Shown here: positions 1 to 7,988 of the stretch, one piece after another
Numbering within the stretch: position 1 is the first letter of the stretch
Layout: every line of letters starts with the position of its first letter
Source: Erysipelotrichaceae bacterium
GTDB lineage: Bacteria > Bacillota_I > Bacilli_A > Erysipelotrichales > Erysipelotrichaceae
DNA length: 62,639 nucleotides
Assembly (NCBI GenBank): GCA_017428765.1
Contig: JAFRQF010000009.1
Coordinates: forward strand, 1-62,639
Direction: 5' to 3'
Notes under the pieces: generated by a model
The model's database searches: none
What the model was told of the DNA's origin: nothing
The model's input: only the letters and a program-made list of their open reading frames with translations
Translations under genes and position numbers: made by a program

Positions 1-132
1 AGAGCCACAGTTTCGCTATCCCTTCTTCTCCCCGCTTCCTCACGGAAGTCAGGCTTGGGAGTCGCTATCGGATTCACCGGTAACAGGTGCTCCTTGGGAC
101 TCTCACCCCAGATGCATGACATGCCCGTCATA
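1..132 (-). mobile_element. Probable 5' part of a group II intron (cut by window edge)
   Basis: Read on the minus strand, this non-coding stretch has the look of domain I of a bacterial group II intron. It contains a GGGGTGAGAGTCCC-like segment, a CACCTGTTACCGGTGAA hairpin, GATAGCGACTCCC, a TGACTTCCGTGAGGAAG hairpin and GATAGCGAAACTGTGGC. It starts only a few bases past the feoAB terminator, and class C group II introns are known to prefer sites just after terminator hairpins. The reverse-transcriptase ORF, if present, would lie outside the window. Recognition is from memory of the motif pattern; another structured RNA is possible. Confidence 0.5.
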
Positions 133-138
133 CAAGAA

Positions 139-171
139 AAACGGACATCTTCGTTTTGAAAATGTCCGTTT
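139..171 (-). terminator. Rho-independent terminator of mgtE-feoAB
   Basis: A perfect 10-bp stem (AAACGGACAT / ATGTCCGTTT) is followed on the minus strand by a T-run. It sits 36 bases past the feoB stop, as expected for the operon end. Confidence 0.9.
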
Positions 172-206
172 GTCAACAGTCTGAAAAGGACAAAAGTCCT
201 TTTGTA

Positions 207-2567
207 TCAGAGTCCGATCGCCGTGCAGATCAGCTTCGTGATGAAAGCGGCGATCCAGGCAACCAGACATTGCCATATGACGATGCCGATCGCCCACTTG
301 TTTCCCAGTTCCCGCTTCATTGCAGCAACTGCCGCAACGCAAGGCGTATACAGAAGCGAGAAGACCAGGATCGTCATAGCGGAAACGGAATTGAAGACTT
401 CCGCGATCTTTGTGCCGAACGATACTTCCAGCGTCGCAACGACACTTTCTTTTGCCATGAAACCGGAGACCAGAGACGTGATGATGCGCCAGTCACCCAG
501 ACCCAGCGGTTTGAACAGCGGAACGAAGAAGCCGGCGACCAGTGCCATGATGGAATCGGATGGCGAATCTACCGGATTGAGCCTGATATCGAACTGCTGC
601 AAAAACCAGACGACGATCGTCGAGACCAGGATGACCGAGAAAGCCCTGGTAATGAAATCTTTGGACTTGTCCCACAATAAGCGCATGACGTTTTTCACGC
701 CCGGCATACGGTAATTCGGCAGTTCCATGACGAATGGCACCGCCTTGCCTGAAAAGATCGAGTTCTTCATGATCAGAGCCATCAGTATCGCAACTACGAT
801 GCCCAGAAGATAAAGACCCACCATGACATAGCCGGCCTTGCCCGGGAAAAAGGCATTGGCGAAATAACCGTAGATCGGAAGCTTTGCCGAACAGGACATG
901 AACGGTGTCAGTAAGATCGTCATATAACGGTCTCTCTTACTTGGAAGGGTCCTTGTTGCCATGACGGCCGGTACGGTACAGCCAAAGCCGATCAGCATCG
1001 GCACGATCGAACGGCCAGATAATCCGATCTTACGTAAAAGTTTATCCATGAAGAAGGCAACTCTGGCGATATAGCCGCTGTCTTCCATGATCGATAAGAA
1101 GAAGAACAGTGTGACGACGATCGGGAAGAAACTCAAAACGCTTCCCACGCCCTCGATCAGTCCCTTGGAGACGAAGGAGAGTATCATGTCGTTGACATTC
1201 ATCCTGGTCAGGAAGTTCAGCAAGGCATCGCCCAGATCGCCGATCCAGACTTCCAGGATCCCCTGTAAGAACGGGCCGATCACATTGAATGTGAGTAAGA
1301 ACACCATTGACATGACTAAGATGAAACACGGTATTGCCGTCCACTTGCCGGTCAGGATGTGGTCGATCTTCTCAGAACGGATCCTTTCTTTGGACTCTTT
1401 CGGACGGACGATCGTCGCTTCGCAGACACGTTCGATGAAATCGAAACGCATATCGGCCATCGCCGCCGAGCGGTCCATTCCCGATTCTTTTTCCATCTGC
1501 AGTATGACATGATCGATCGCATCGATCTCGTTCTGGTCCAGGGCAAGCTTTTTGATGATCAGCGGGTCATTTTCGATGACCTTGGTCGCCGCAAAGCGAA
1601 GCGGCAGATCGGCACGCTGCGCATGGTCCTCGATCAGAGATTCGACGGTATGAATGGCTCTGTGCACCGCGCCGTCATGATCTTCCTTGGAACAGAAGTC
1701 CTGGACTTTCGGACGTTCCTGGTATTTCGCGATATGAAGGGCATGGGAAACGAGTTCATCCACACCTTCGTTTCTGATCGCCGAGATCGGAATGACCGGC
1801 ACGCCAAGCATCTCCTCCATGCCGTTGAGGTCGATGGAACCCTTGTTTCCGGTGAACTCATCCATCATATTCAAAGCGATGACCATCGGCTTGTTCATCT
1901 CCAGCAGCTGGATGGAAAGATAGAGGTTTCTTTCGATATTGGTCGCATCGACGATATTGATGATCGCTTTCGGTTTGTCTTCCAGGACGAAGTTTCTCGA
2001 AACGATCTCTTCACTGGTATACGGAGACATCGAATAGATACCCGGTAAGTCGGTGATGCAGGTGTTCGGATAGCCCTTGATGGCTCCGTCCTTGCGATCG
2101 ACCGTAACACCCGGGAAATTACCGACATGCTGGTTGGAACCGGTCAGCTGATTGAATAACGTCGTCTTGCCCGAATTCTGGTTTCCCACCAAGGCAAATG
2201 TCAATGTTTCCTCATCGGGAAGCGGATCTTCATTTTCCTTATCATGGAAGCGTCCCTCTTCGCCAAGACCGGGATGTTCGTGATCTGTCACCTTTTCGAT
2301 GCGGGTGTGCTTGTTTTTGCGTTCCGCGATCTTTTCGATCTGAATCTTTTCGGCATCTTCAAGACGCAGCGATAATTCATAACCGTGGATCTGTAGTTCC
2401 ATCGGATCGCCCAGAGGTGCGAATTTGACAAGCGTGAGTTCCGCACCCGGAATGACGCCCATGTCTAAAAAGTGCTGGCGTAAAGCACCTTCACCGCCAA
2501 CACTCAGGATCCTAGCATGTTCGTTGATCTTGAGATCTTTTAAAGTCAGTGTTTCATTTCTGTTCAT
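207..2567 (-). CDS. feoB: Ferrous iron transporter, FeoA-FeoB fusion
   Basis: GTP-dependent Fe(II) importer of the cytoplasmic membrane. Residues 1-80 form a complete FeoA (SH3-like) domain, followed by an acidic/basic linker and the FeoB G domain: G1 GNQNSGKTT near residue 127, G3 DLPG and G4 NMMD. The C-terminal half carries the hydrophobic Gate/nucleoside-recognition segments with the GFGCTVPAVMATRT motif. At 786 residues it matches FeoB plus FeoA, so the fusion is real rather than a frame artefact. It starts 3 bases after the mgtE stop, so the two are one transcript, an uncommon pairing of Mg and Fe transport. No Fur or DtxR box was found upstream of this operon. Confidence 0.96.
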   Translation of the reverse strand: MNRNETLTLKDLKINEHARILSVGGEGALRQHFLDMGVIPGAELTLVKFAPLGDPMELQIHGYELSLRLEDAEKIQIEKIAERKNKHTRIEKVTDHEHPGLGEEGRFHDKENEDPLPDEETLTFALVGNQNSGKTTLFNQLTGSNQHVGNFPGVTVDRKDGAIKGYPNTCITDLPGIYSMSPYTSEEIVSRNFVLEDKPKAIINIVDATNIERNLYLSIQLLEMNKPMVIALNMMDEFTGNKGSIDLNGMEEMLGVPVIPISAIRNEGVDELVSHALHIAKYQERPKVQDFCSKEDHDGAVHRAIHTVESLIEDHAQRADLPLRFAATKVIENDPLIIKKLALDQNEIDAIDHVILQMEKESGMDRSAAMADMRFDFIERVCEATIVRPKESKERIRSEKIDHILTGKWTAIPCFILVMSMVFLLTFNVIGPFLQGILEVWIGDLGDALLNFLTRMNVNDMILSFVSKGLIEGVGSVLSFFPIVVTLFFFLSIMEDSGYIARVAFFMDKLLRKIGLSGRSIVPMLIGFGCTVPAVMATRTLPSKRDRYMTILLTPFMSCSAKLPIYGYFANAFFPGKAGYVMVGLYLLGIVVAILMALIMKNSIFSGKAVPFVMELPNYRMPGVKNVMRLLWDKSKDFITRAFSVILVSTIVVWFLQQFDIRLNPVDSPSDSIMALVAGFFVPLFKPLGLGDWRIITSLVSGFMAKESVVATLEVSFGTKIAEVFNSVSAMTILVFSLLYTPCVAAVAAMKRELGNKWAIGIVIWQCLVAWIAAFITKLICTAIGL

Positions 2568-2570
2568 AAG

Positions 2571-3962
2571 CTACATATGCAATACATTCAACAACAGTAT
2601 CCAGGCCAGTCCATAGTAGGAAATGACGGCGATCAGGTCATTGATCGTCGTGATGAACGGACCGGAAGCAACGGCCGGGTCGATGTGGAGCTTATCGAAG
2701 ATGATCGGAACGGTCGTTCCGACAAACGACGATACCAGCATCGCTACCAGCAAGGCGATACCGACGCAAGCCGACACCGCAAAAGAGAACAACATCGGAT
2801 ATTTCTTGAATATGAATATATATAATCCGATAAATATGAACGAAGCCAGCCCCAGCAGTAAACCGTTGGAGAAACCGACTTTCATTTCCTTGAGTATGAG
2901 ACGGATCTTGTCTTTCGCCGAAACTTCCTCATCCATCAATACACGGATGGTGACGGCAAGAGACTGCGTCCCGACGTTACCCGCCATATCCAGTACCAGC
3001 GATTGGAAGCAGACGATGATGGCGATCTCTTTGACGACGCTTTCAAAGATACCCACGACCGCCGATACGCCGATGCCCAGTACCAGCAAAGCGGCAAGCC
3101 ATGGCAGACGCTTCTTCATCGATTCCAGCAGAGGCTCATCGAGATCTTCCTGCGAAGAAAGACCGCCGAGTTTTGCGTAATCTTCCGAGATCTCTTCATC
3201 GACCGTTTCGATGATATCGGTGGAAGTGATGACGCCTAATAAATGCTGCTGCTGGTCCAAGACCGGCAGGGAATTTTCCGAATATTCCCTGATCTCATCG
3301 AGACAGTCCGCGATCTTTTCGTGGTCATATAAAACCGGGAAGGATGTGATGACCAGTTCATTGAACTTATCCGATTCCCTGGCCTTGATCAGGTCTCTCA
3401 AATCGACGACACCGCAGAACAGGCCGTTGGAATCCACGACATACAACGTATCGATATTGTCGTTGTCTTCCGACTGGCGGATGAGTTCCCGCATCGCCTG
3501 TTTGACGGTATATAAGATGTTCAGCTTGATGAAGTTGGTCGTCATCAGAGAACCCAGTTCATCCTCGTCATACGACTGGATGAGACGGATCTCTTCCTCG
3601 ACCTTGTCGTCCATCTTCTCTAAGATCTTCTCTTCGATGGTATCGTCGATCTGTTCCAGCAGGTCGACCGCATCGTCGGTATCCATCTCTTCGACGATCT
3701 TTGCCGCCGCATCAAGGCCGACTTCCTTCAGATAGATGTCTACATCATCCTTTAAGTATGAGAAGACCTCACCTGTCCTTTCCGGACCGATGATGTGGTA
3801 GAGTTTCCTTCTTTCTTCGGGACTTAATTCTTCCAAAGTCTCGGCAATATCCTTGTCATGGTAGTCTTCCAGGGCAAGACGTAAAGCTTCATCGTCGTGT
3901 TCACTGCGGATGAAGCTGATGATCTCTTTGATATTATTATTCTGATTCAATTCCATGTTCAT
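2571..3962 (-). CDS. mgtE: Magnesium transporter MgtE
   Basis: Mg2+ channel/transporter. The N-terminal MgtE_N superhelical domain (about residues 30-130, rich in acidic residues) is followed by a CBS pair (about 130-260) and a five-helix membrane domain (about 285-463). At 463 residues it has normal family length. The start chosen has AAGGA about eight bases upstream; a second ATG two codons in is possible. It is the first gene of a two-gene operon with feoB. The approximately 120-base leader between a TATAAT and the start folds into an elaborate structure (see the leader entry), which suggests Mg-responsive control of both genes. Confidence 0.96.
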   Translation of the reverse strand: MNMELNQNNNIKEIISFIRSEHDDEALRLALEDYHDKDIAETLEELSPEERRKLYHIIGPERTGEVFSYLKDDVDIYLKEVGLDAAAKIVEEMDTDDAVDLLEQIDDTIEEKILEKMDDKVEEEIRLIQSYDEDELGSLMTTNFIKLNILYTVKQAMRELIRQSEDNDNIDTLYVVDSNGLFCGVVDLRDLIKARESDKFNELVITSFPVLYDHEKIADCLDEIREYSENSLPVLDQQQHLLGVITSTDIIETVDEEISEDYAKLGGLSSQEDLDEPLLESMKKRLPWLAALLVLGIGVSAVVGIFESVVKEIAIIVCFQSLVLDMAGNVGTQSLAVTIRVLMDEEVSAKDKIRLILKEMKVGFSNGLLLGLASFIFIGLYIFIFKKYPMLFSFAVSACVGIALLVAMLVSSFVGTTVPIIFDKLHIDPAVASGPFITTINDLIAVISYYGLAWILLLNVLHM

Positions 3963-3984
3963 ATTCGTTTTCCTTCTTTCTTTT

Positions 3985-4128
3985 CAAAATATGAACTTTG
4001 GATGTGACCGTTATTGCAGCAGTGCCAGCGAAAAGTCATATCCCAAGTCCGGATCATTATTGCTACATAACGGAATACTTTGACTTTCCACTGAAACCAC
4101 CTGCCTTTCGCTCCATTCATTATAAGAC
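3985..4128 (-). promoter_or_regulatory. Structured mgtE leader with promoter
   Basis: Minus strand. A TATAAT near 4120 is followed by an approximately 115-base leader. A long-range stem joins 4067-4073 (CCGTTAT read on the minus strand) to 4008-4014 (ATAACGG), extended by AGCA/TGCT. A 12-base segment at 4027-4038 (TGACTTTTCGCT on the minus strand) is complementary to two upstream segments, 4105-4112 (AGCGAAAG) and 4081-4087 (AAAGTCA). That gives mutually exclusive pairings or a pseudoknot. It does not carry the conserved blocks of the M-box riboswitch. Structure was read by eye; riboswitch function is inference. Confidence 0.5.
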
Positions 4129-4152
4129 ATTTCAGGTCCCATTTGACCATGA

Positions 4153-4176
4153 AAAAAGCCTCCGAAGAAAGCTTTT
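4153..4176 (-). terminator. Terminator of the RpiR gene
   Basis: Hairpin AAAAGCTTTC-TTCG-GAGGCTTTT followed by a T-run on the minus strand. It lies just after the RpiR stop and before the mgtE promoter. Confidence 0.85.
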
Positions 4177-4181
4177 AAAAG

Positions 4182-5006
4182 TTAATCGTTCTTTTTATTG
4201 AAACGCTCTTTGATCAGGCAGGCCTGAATGATATTGAGGCCCAGCAATAAAGACATCTGTGAAACGATGGTGCTGTTGCGGATGAAATCATTTCCCTTCG
4301 GATAGGTATAGAAGGAATAATCCGTTTTCAGATCCAGTTCCTCGTTATCGGCCGTTGTGACCAGGATATGCGTACAAGGTCTTTCGCAGATCAAATCGAG
4401 CAGTTCATCCTCTTCGACCGCCCCTTTGATCGAAACGATCAGTACCGCATCCTTTTCACCGATCGAAGCGATCAGAGCCTCAGGCTCCTCATTTTCTTTG
4501 ATCAGGATCGGCTCTTTATCGATCTGAGCCATACGGCTCATGAAGAAACCGAGCTCATATCGGATATCCCCGATGGTATACAGGTAGATGTTCTTCGCCT
4601 CATATAAAGCTGAAACGATATCTTCGATGGAATCTTTATCGATCGATTGGATACAGTTATCGACGATCTGTTTGCACAAGACACCGACCTTCTGAATATA
4701 ATCGTAGAGATCTTCGCTTTCCATGAAGACTTTCGAGTTTTCGATCGTATCAGGATTGTCCGTCTTGATCTTCTCCAGCTGCAGGCCGATGGAAAACTCA
4801 CGGTAATTGGTACAGCCTACCTTGCGATACAGACGGATGACGCTGGGTTTGGAAACATAAGAAGCCTTTGCCAGATCCTGTAAAGACATGCGGTAGACAT
4901 TATCGATATTATTCAATATATAGTCAGCCAGCGAAGATTCAGCTGAAGTAAAATTCTCTTTTTTCTGAAGCTTTTCGATCAGATTCATCCTGTTTTCCAT
5001 ATTCAT
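4182..5006 (-). CDS. RpiR/MurR-family transcriptional regulator
   Basis: Predicted DNA-binding regulator of sugar-phosphate metabolism. It has an N-terminal HTH_6 domain (residues 1-80, with DLAKASYVSKPSVIRLYRK typical of the recognition helix region) and a C-terminal SIS sugar-phosphate-binding domain (about 110-250). The 274-residue length is typical. It is a single-gene unit with its own terminator, and no sugar gene is adjacent, so the target is unknown. A 19-bp palindrome at 5050-5068 upstream is the obvious autoregulatory site. The start is uncertain: ATGs at residues 1, 3 and 7 all lack a strong ribosome binding site. Confidence 0.88.
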   Translation of the reverse strand: MNMENRMNLIEKLQKKENFTSAESSLADYILNNIDNVYRMSLQDLAKASYVSKPSVIRLYRKVGCTNYREFSIGLQLEKIKTDNPDTIENSKVFMESEDLYDYIQKVGVLCKQIVDNCIQSIDKDSIEDIVSALYEAKNIYLYTIGDIRYELGFFMSRMAQIDKEPILIKENEEPEALIASIGEKDAVLIVSIKGAVEEDELLDLICERPCTHILVTTADNEELDLKTDYSFYTYPKGNDFIRNSTIVSQMSLLLGLNIIQACLIKERFNKKND

Positions 5007-5349
5007 ACATAATAAATTTTATCCAAAACAAAGATTCCTTAATTGAAACTCGGTACCTTTTGTACCGATAGTAAAACATTTTTTACATACTTTTCATGAA
5101 AATTCTTTCAGAAATTGATCTCAATAAAAGGATGTTTCAAGATGATAAGATCATGCCTTTATCTGTACAGTCCTGCCAAACCGTAACCGAACATTCACAA
5201 TCATCTTATAGATCCAAAAGAAATATTAAGAGATCTTCAGATATAATAAACTCTATAACTTTACAGTTCCTTAATACATGACAGATACCATGATTTATTC
5301 GGGATTCCTTATACTTTCAAAATAATAGCGATCATATCCGGCAAAAGAA
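5007..5349. other. Intergenic region without a supported gene
   Basis: This region is AT-rich. It holds the palindrome TCGGTAC-N5-GTACCGA at 5050-5068, placed as an operator for the RpiR gene. A 61-codon reading frame on the plus strand has no ribosome binding site, no recognisable motif and an AT-skewed composition, so it is not called. Nothing else was seen. Confidence 0.6.
5050..5068. promoter_or_regulatory. Palindromic operator candidate upstream of RpiR gene
   Basis: Perfect 7-bp inverted repeat TCGGTAC / GTACCGA around a 5-base spacer, 44 bases upstream of the RpiR start. It is probably an autoregulatory binding site; this is inferred from position only. Confidence 0.5.
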
Positions 5350-5356
5350 ATAAAAA

Positions 5357-5376
5357 ACCGTCATATCATCGACGGT
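5357..5376 (-). terminator. Terminator after tRNA-Ala
   Basis: Stem ACCGTC / GACGGT with a T6 run on the minus strand, 14 bases beyond the CCA end of the tRNA. Confidence 0.85.
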
Positions 5377-5389
5377 CTCATAATTCTAA

Positions 5390-5465
5390 TGGTGGAGCTT
5401 ACGGGATTCGAACCCGTGACCTCATCGCTGCCAGCGATGCGCGCTTCCAGCTGCGCTAAAACCCC
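5390..5465 (-). tRNA. tRNA-Ala (anticodon GGC)
   Basis: A 76-base cloverleaf on the minus strand. The acceptor stem GGGGTTT/AAGCTCC includes the G3-U70 pair that identifies tRNA-Ala. The D arm is GCGC/GCGC, the anticodon loop CTGGCAG, and the T arm ACGGG-TTCGAAT-CCCGT. The 3' CCA is encoded. Confidence 0.97.
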
Positions 5466-5500
5466 ATTTCTTCCTTAATACTATAACACAATACAAGATT

Positions 5501-5531
5501 TTGAAACAATCCGCAAACCATCCTGTATAAT
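5501..5531 (+). promoter_or_regulatory. Promoter of the L,D-transpeptidase gene
   Basis: TTGAAA at 5501-5506 and TATAAT at 5526-5531 with a 19-base spacer. The -10 box ends only nine bases before the ATG, so the transcript would be essentially leaderless; no Shine-Dalgarno sequence lies between. Confidence 0.6.
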
Positions 5532-5540
5532 AGTTTTGTT

Positions 5541-6863
5541 ATGAATTTCAAGAATTTATCAAAAGAAAAACAGATAAAACTGATCACCGGCTTGGGAGCC
5601 TGTCTATTACTGGCGATCATCTACCTGGGCGGAATACTGTATTACTCCTCTCATTTCCTGCCCAAAACATACATCAATGAGGTCGATGTTTCCGGAAAAA
5701 CGAAAGAACAGGCAGATGAGCTCCTCAAAGACATCTCTCCTTATATCGATGTCCTAGAGATCGGCAAAAACGGTGAGACCGTGACAGACCGCTTCGACTT
5801 AAGGCAGATGGAAGATGATATCGCATATGATACATCTGCGATCCTGAATGATCAGGATAAGACGAGCTGGTTCATTTCCGAAGAGAAACATCTCATCTGT
5901 AACAAGATCACCGGGTCCTATACCAAAGCCCGCATCAAATCCTTCATCCAGGATTTCTACTTCTTAAACAAGGAACAGCAGGTAAGCCCGCAAAACGCAA
6001 CACTGGCGATCGAAAACAATAAAGTCGTCCTTAAAGATGCGATCGACGGTAACATGATCGAAGAAAAGACCGTCATCAACAAGATCGATGAAGCAATCAA
6101 AGCTTACTTCAACGGAAACGGATCCGATACTCTCGATCTTGCGGACGCCTATATCAAACCGACACTATTGCAGGATGATCCTTCCTTTGAAGGAAAAGCC
6201 GAGGCCTATCAGAAAGCCCTGGATAAAAAGATCACGATCAATATCACAGAAGAAGACAAAGAAGAACTGATGGGCACATCTCTTTCTTCCCTTCTGAAAT
6301 TCGAAGAAAACAAACTTGTTCCCGATCAGGACAAACTCACGCAATACATCTACGACTTCTATACGGAACACAAGAATGATGCATCGACATATATTGATAG
6401 AGCTGCCTTGCAAAACAGCTTATACAAGAGCCTTCCGTCTATGAAAGACGAAACGGTCGATGTCGCATGGATCCCTTCCCAGCATGAAGGATGTATCGAA
6501 GTAAAGATACTTGAGCAGAAACTCGATTATTATGAAAATGACACGCTGATCTTAAGTTCCCCGATCGTATCGGGCAATGGCGAGATCACCGATGAGACAC
6601 CACATGGTGAGTTCTATATCCGCAAGATGTCGACCGATTCCTACCTCATGGGCAGAGATTATCTCGAACATGTCGATTTCTGGATTGGTTTCGATCCTTC
6701 CGGAAGAGTCTATGGCCTGCACGATGCCTCGTGGCGCGATGAATTCGGCGAAGACATCTACCTTACCGATCCGTCAAGAGGCTGCGTCAACATGCCGACC
6801 GACAAGATCACGATCCTGTTCGACTACGCCGATGTCGGAACAGAGATCATAGTACACGATTAA
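5541..6863 (+). CDS. L,D-transpeptidase (YkuD) with peptidoglycan-binding domain
   Basis: Cell-wall cross-linking enzyme anchored to the outside of the membrane. A short cytoplasmic N-terminus is followed by one transmembrane helix (about residues 14-35), a putative peptidoglycan-binding region beginning YINEVDVSGKT (PF12229-like), and a C-terminal YkuD catalytic domain (about 315-440). The active-site signature is visible: HD at the GLHDA motif and the nucleophile Cys in SRGCVNM. At 440 residues the length fits this two-domain class. It is monocistronic, convergent with the Nudix gene across a shared terminator, and probably translated from a leaderless transcript. Confidence 0.95.
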   Translation: MNFKNLSKEKQIKLITGLGACLLLAIIYLGGILYYSSHFLPKTYINEVDVSGKTKEQADELLKDISPYIDVLEIGKNGETVTDRFDLRQMEDDIAYDTSAILNDQDKTSWFISEEKHLICNKITGSYTKARIKSFIQDFYFLNKEQQVSPQNATLAIENNKVVLKDAIDGNMIEEKTVINKIDEAIKAYFNGNGSDTLDLADAYIKPTLLQDDPSFEGKAEAYQKALDKKITINITEEDKEELMGTSLSSLLKFEENKLVPDQDKLTQYIYDFYTEHKNDASTYIDRAALQNSLYKSLPSMKDETVDVAWIPSQHEGCIEVKILEQKLDYYENDTLILSSPIVSGNGEITDETPHGEFYIRKMSTDSYLMGRDYLEHVDFWIGFDPSGRVYGLHDASWRDEFGEDIYLTDPSRGCVNMPTDKITILFDYADVGTEIIVHD

Positions 6864-6868
6864 GTATG

Positions 6869-6896
6869 AAAATAAGCGAGAAACCTCGCTTATTTT
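6869..6896. terminator. Bidirectional terminator
   Basis: Stem AAAATAAGCGAG / CTCGCTTATTTT with a 4-base loop and A/T tails on both sides. It serves the convergent transpeptidase and Nudix genes. Confidence 0.9.
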
Positions 6897-7711
6897 TATT
6901 CCTTTCCTTGTTTGAAACGCTCCATCATCTCATTGGTCAGCGAATACCTCTTTGGCTGTAAGATGATATCTTCCCGTTTCACCCATTCCGCATACTTTAA
7001 TTCATGGTCATCCATATGGATGCGGTCATCCCCATCGACCTCGCAATAATATCCCGCCAGGATATCCTGCGCAATACCCCAGGGCTGCGATTTATAGTAG
7101 CGTATGTTTTTTACCTTGAGACCAGTCTCTTCTTTGACTTCTCTTTGTACGGTCTCCTCAAAAGTCTCGCCAAACTCCGTAAAACCGGCAACTAAAGCAT
7201 TATGAGCAAAACCGCTCTTGTATTTGGTCAGGAGCAGTTTATCGCCATTCTTCACACCGATGATGACGGCCGGATTGATACGCGGATAGACATGATTGTC
7301 ACAATGTGCGCATACCATTGCCCTCTCCGTTTCATCATGGACCATCGGTTTGCCGCACCTTCCGCAATATACACTGGTCGAATACCAGACGTACAGATGA
7401 TACGCGCTGTAAGCAACGAAGATATCGAGGTTTTCTTTCAATTCCAGATTCATAAGATCCCGCATGGAATACAGGTCGAATCCATCCTTATTCTCCATAC
7501 CGATCTTCAGGAAATACTTTGTCTGATCCACCGAAAACAGATAGATAAGATCCTCCTGTCCGCACAGCGGATAGATAAGTCTCTTTTCTTCTTCATCATA
7601 TCTTGCCAGTATCTTTCCATCGACAAAACACATCAGAATACTGTTTTTATCTGCCTTCACTCTTTTATATGCATTATCAAACTTATGCCCGTTCAATTCC
7701 TGAATCATCAT
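6896..7711 (-). CDS. nudC: NAD+/NADH pyrophosphatase (NudC-type Nudix hydrolase)
   Basis: Hydrolyses NAD(H) to NMN(H) and AMP; NudC enzymes also remove NAD caps from RNA. An N-terminal domain precedes a four-cysteine zinc ribbon (CGRC...CAHC, about residues 115-140), then the Nudix box running from GFTEFGE to REVKEETG, and the NudC-specific SQPW motif just after it. The 271-residue length is normal. ATG-ATG start with AAGGA nine bases upstream. It lies convergent to the L,D-transpeptidase gene and shares its terminator. Confidence 0.94.
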   Translation of the reverse strand: MMIQELNGHKFDNAYKRVKADKNSILMCFVDGKILARYDEEEKRLIYPLCGQEDLIYLFSVDQTKYFLKIGMENKDGFDLYSMRDLMNLELKENLDIFVAYSAYHLYVWYSTSVYCGRCGKPMVHDETERAMVCAHCDNHVYPRINPAVIIGVKNGDKLLLTKYKSGFAHNALVAGFTEFGETFEETVQREVKEETGLKVKNIRYYKSQPWGIAQDILAGYYCEVDGDDRIHMDDHELKYAEWVKREDIILQPKRYSLTNEMMERFKQGKE

Positions 7712-7805
7712 ACTGTTTTTTCCTTAATTCACTAACCAATAACCATATACCAGTTCTATCATTTTAGCACTCATGAAAAGAGAATATATATGTCTTGAAC
7801 GAAAA

Positions 7806-7831
7806 AAGCCTGTTTTCAGACAAACAGGCTT
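7806..7831 (-). terminator. Terminator after tRNA-Val
   Basis: 10-bp stem AAGCCTGTTT / AAACAGGCTT with a T-run on the minus strand, directly downstream of the tRNA. Confidence 0.9.
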
Positions 7832-7841
7832 AATTCTCAAA

Positions 7842-7917
7842 TGGTGGAGAATACAGGACTTGAACCTGCGACATCACCCCTGTGAAGGGCGCGCTCTCCC
7901 AACTGAGCTAATCCTCC
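7842..7917 (-). tRNA. tRNA-Val (anticodon CAC)
   Basis: A 76-base cloverleaf on the minus strand: acceptor GGAGGAT/ATTCTCC, D arm GCTC/GAGC, anticodon stem CGCCC/GGGTG around loop TTCACAG, T arm GCAGG-TTCAAGT-CCTGT. CCA is encoded. The loop placement gives CAC, reading GUG (Val). Confidence 0.93.
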
Positions 7918-7947
7918 GTACTTCTATTATATACCCAAAAGATAAAA

Positions 7948-7973
7948 AGACTACCGGGTTTCCCCGGTAGTCT
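7948..7973 (-). terminator. Terminator of the surface-protein remnant
   Basis: 11-bp perfect stem AGACTACCGGG / CCCGGTAGTCT followed by TTTTTATC on the minus strand, 15 bases after the stop codon of the upstream gene. Confidence 0.92.
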
Positions 7974-7988
7974 CAGAGGATCATTTGA

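Noticed and set aside
207..714. Long reading frames on the plus strand opposite feoB and similar frames opposite most other genes
   Set aside because: They are antisense shadows of well-supported genes with unnatural composition and no ribosome binding sites.
3985..4128. M-box magnesium riboswitch upstream of mgtE
   Set aside because: The conserved M-box blocks (GTTAGGTGAGGCTCC and the GCTGCTGCC region) are absent, so only an unclassified structured leader is claimed.
5096..5281. 61-codon plus-strand reading frame between the RpiR gene and tRNA-Ala
   Set aside because: No ribosome binding site, no similarity or motif, AT-skewed codons; probably chance.
7774..7970. 65-codon reading frame containing LNLRHHPCEGRALPTELIL
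   Set aside because: It is translation of the tRNA-Val gene, a common spurious ORF.
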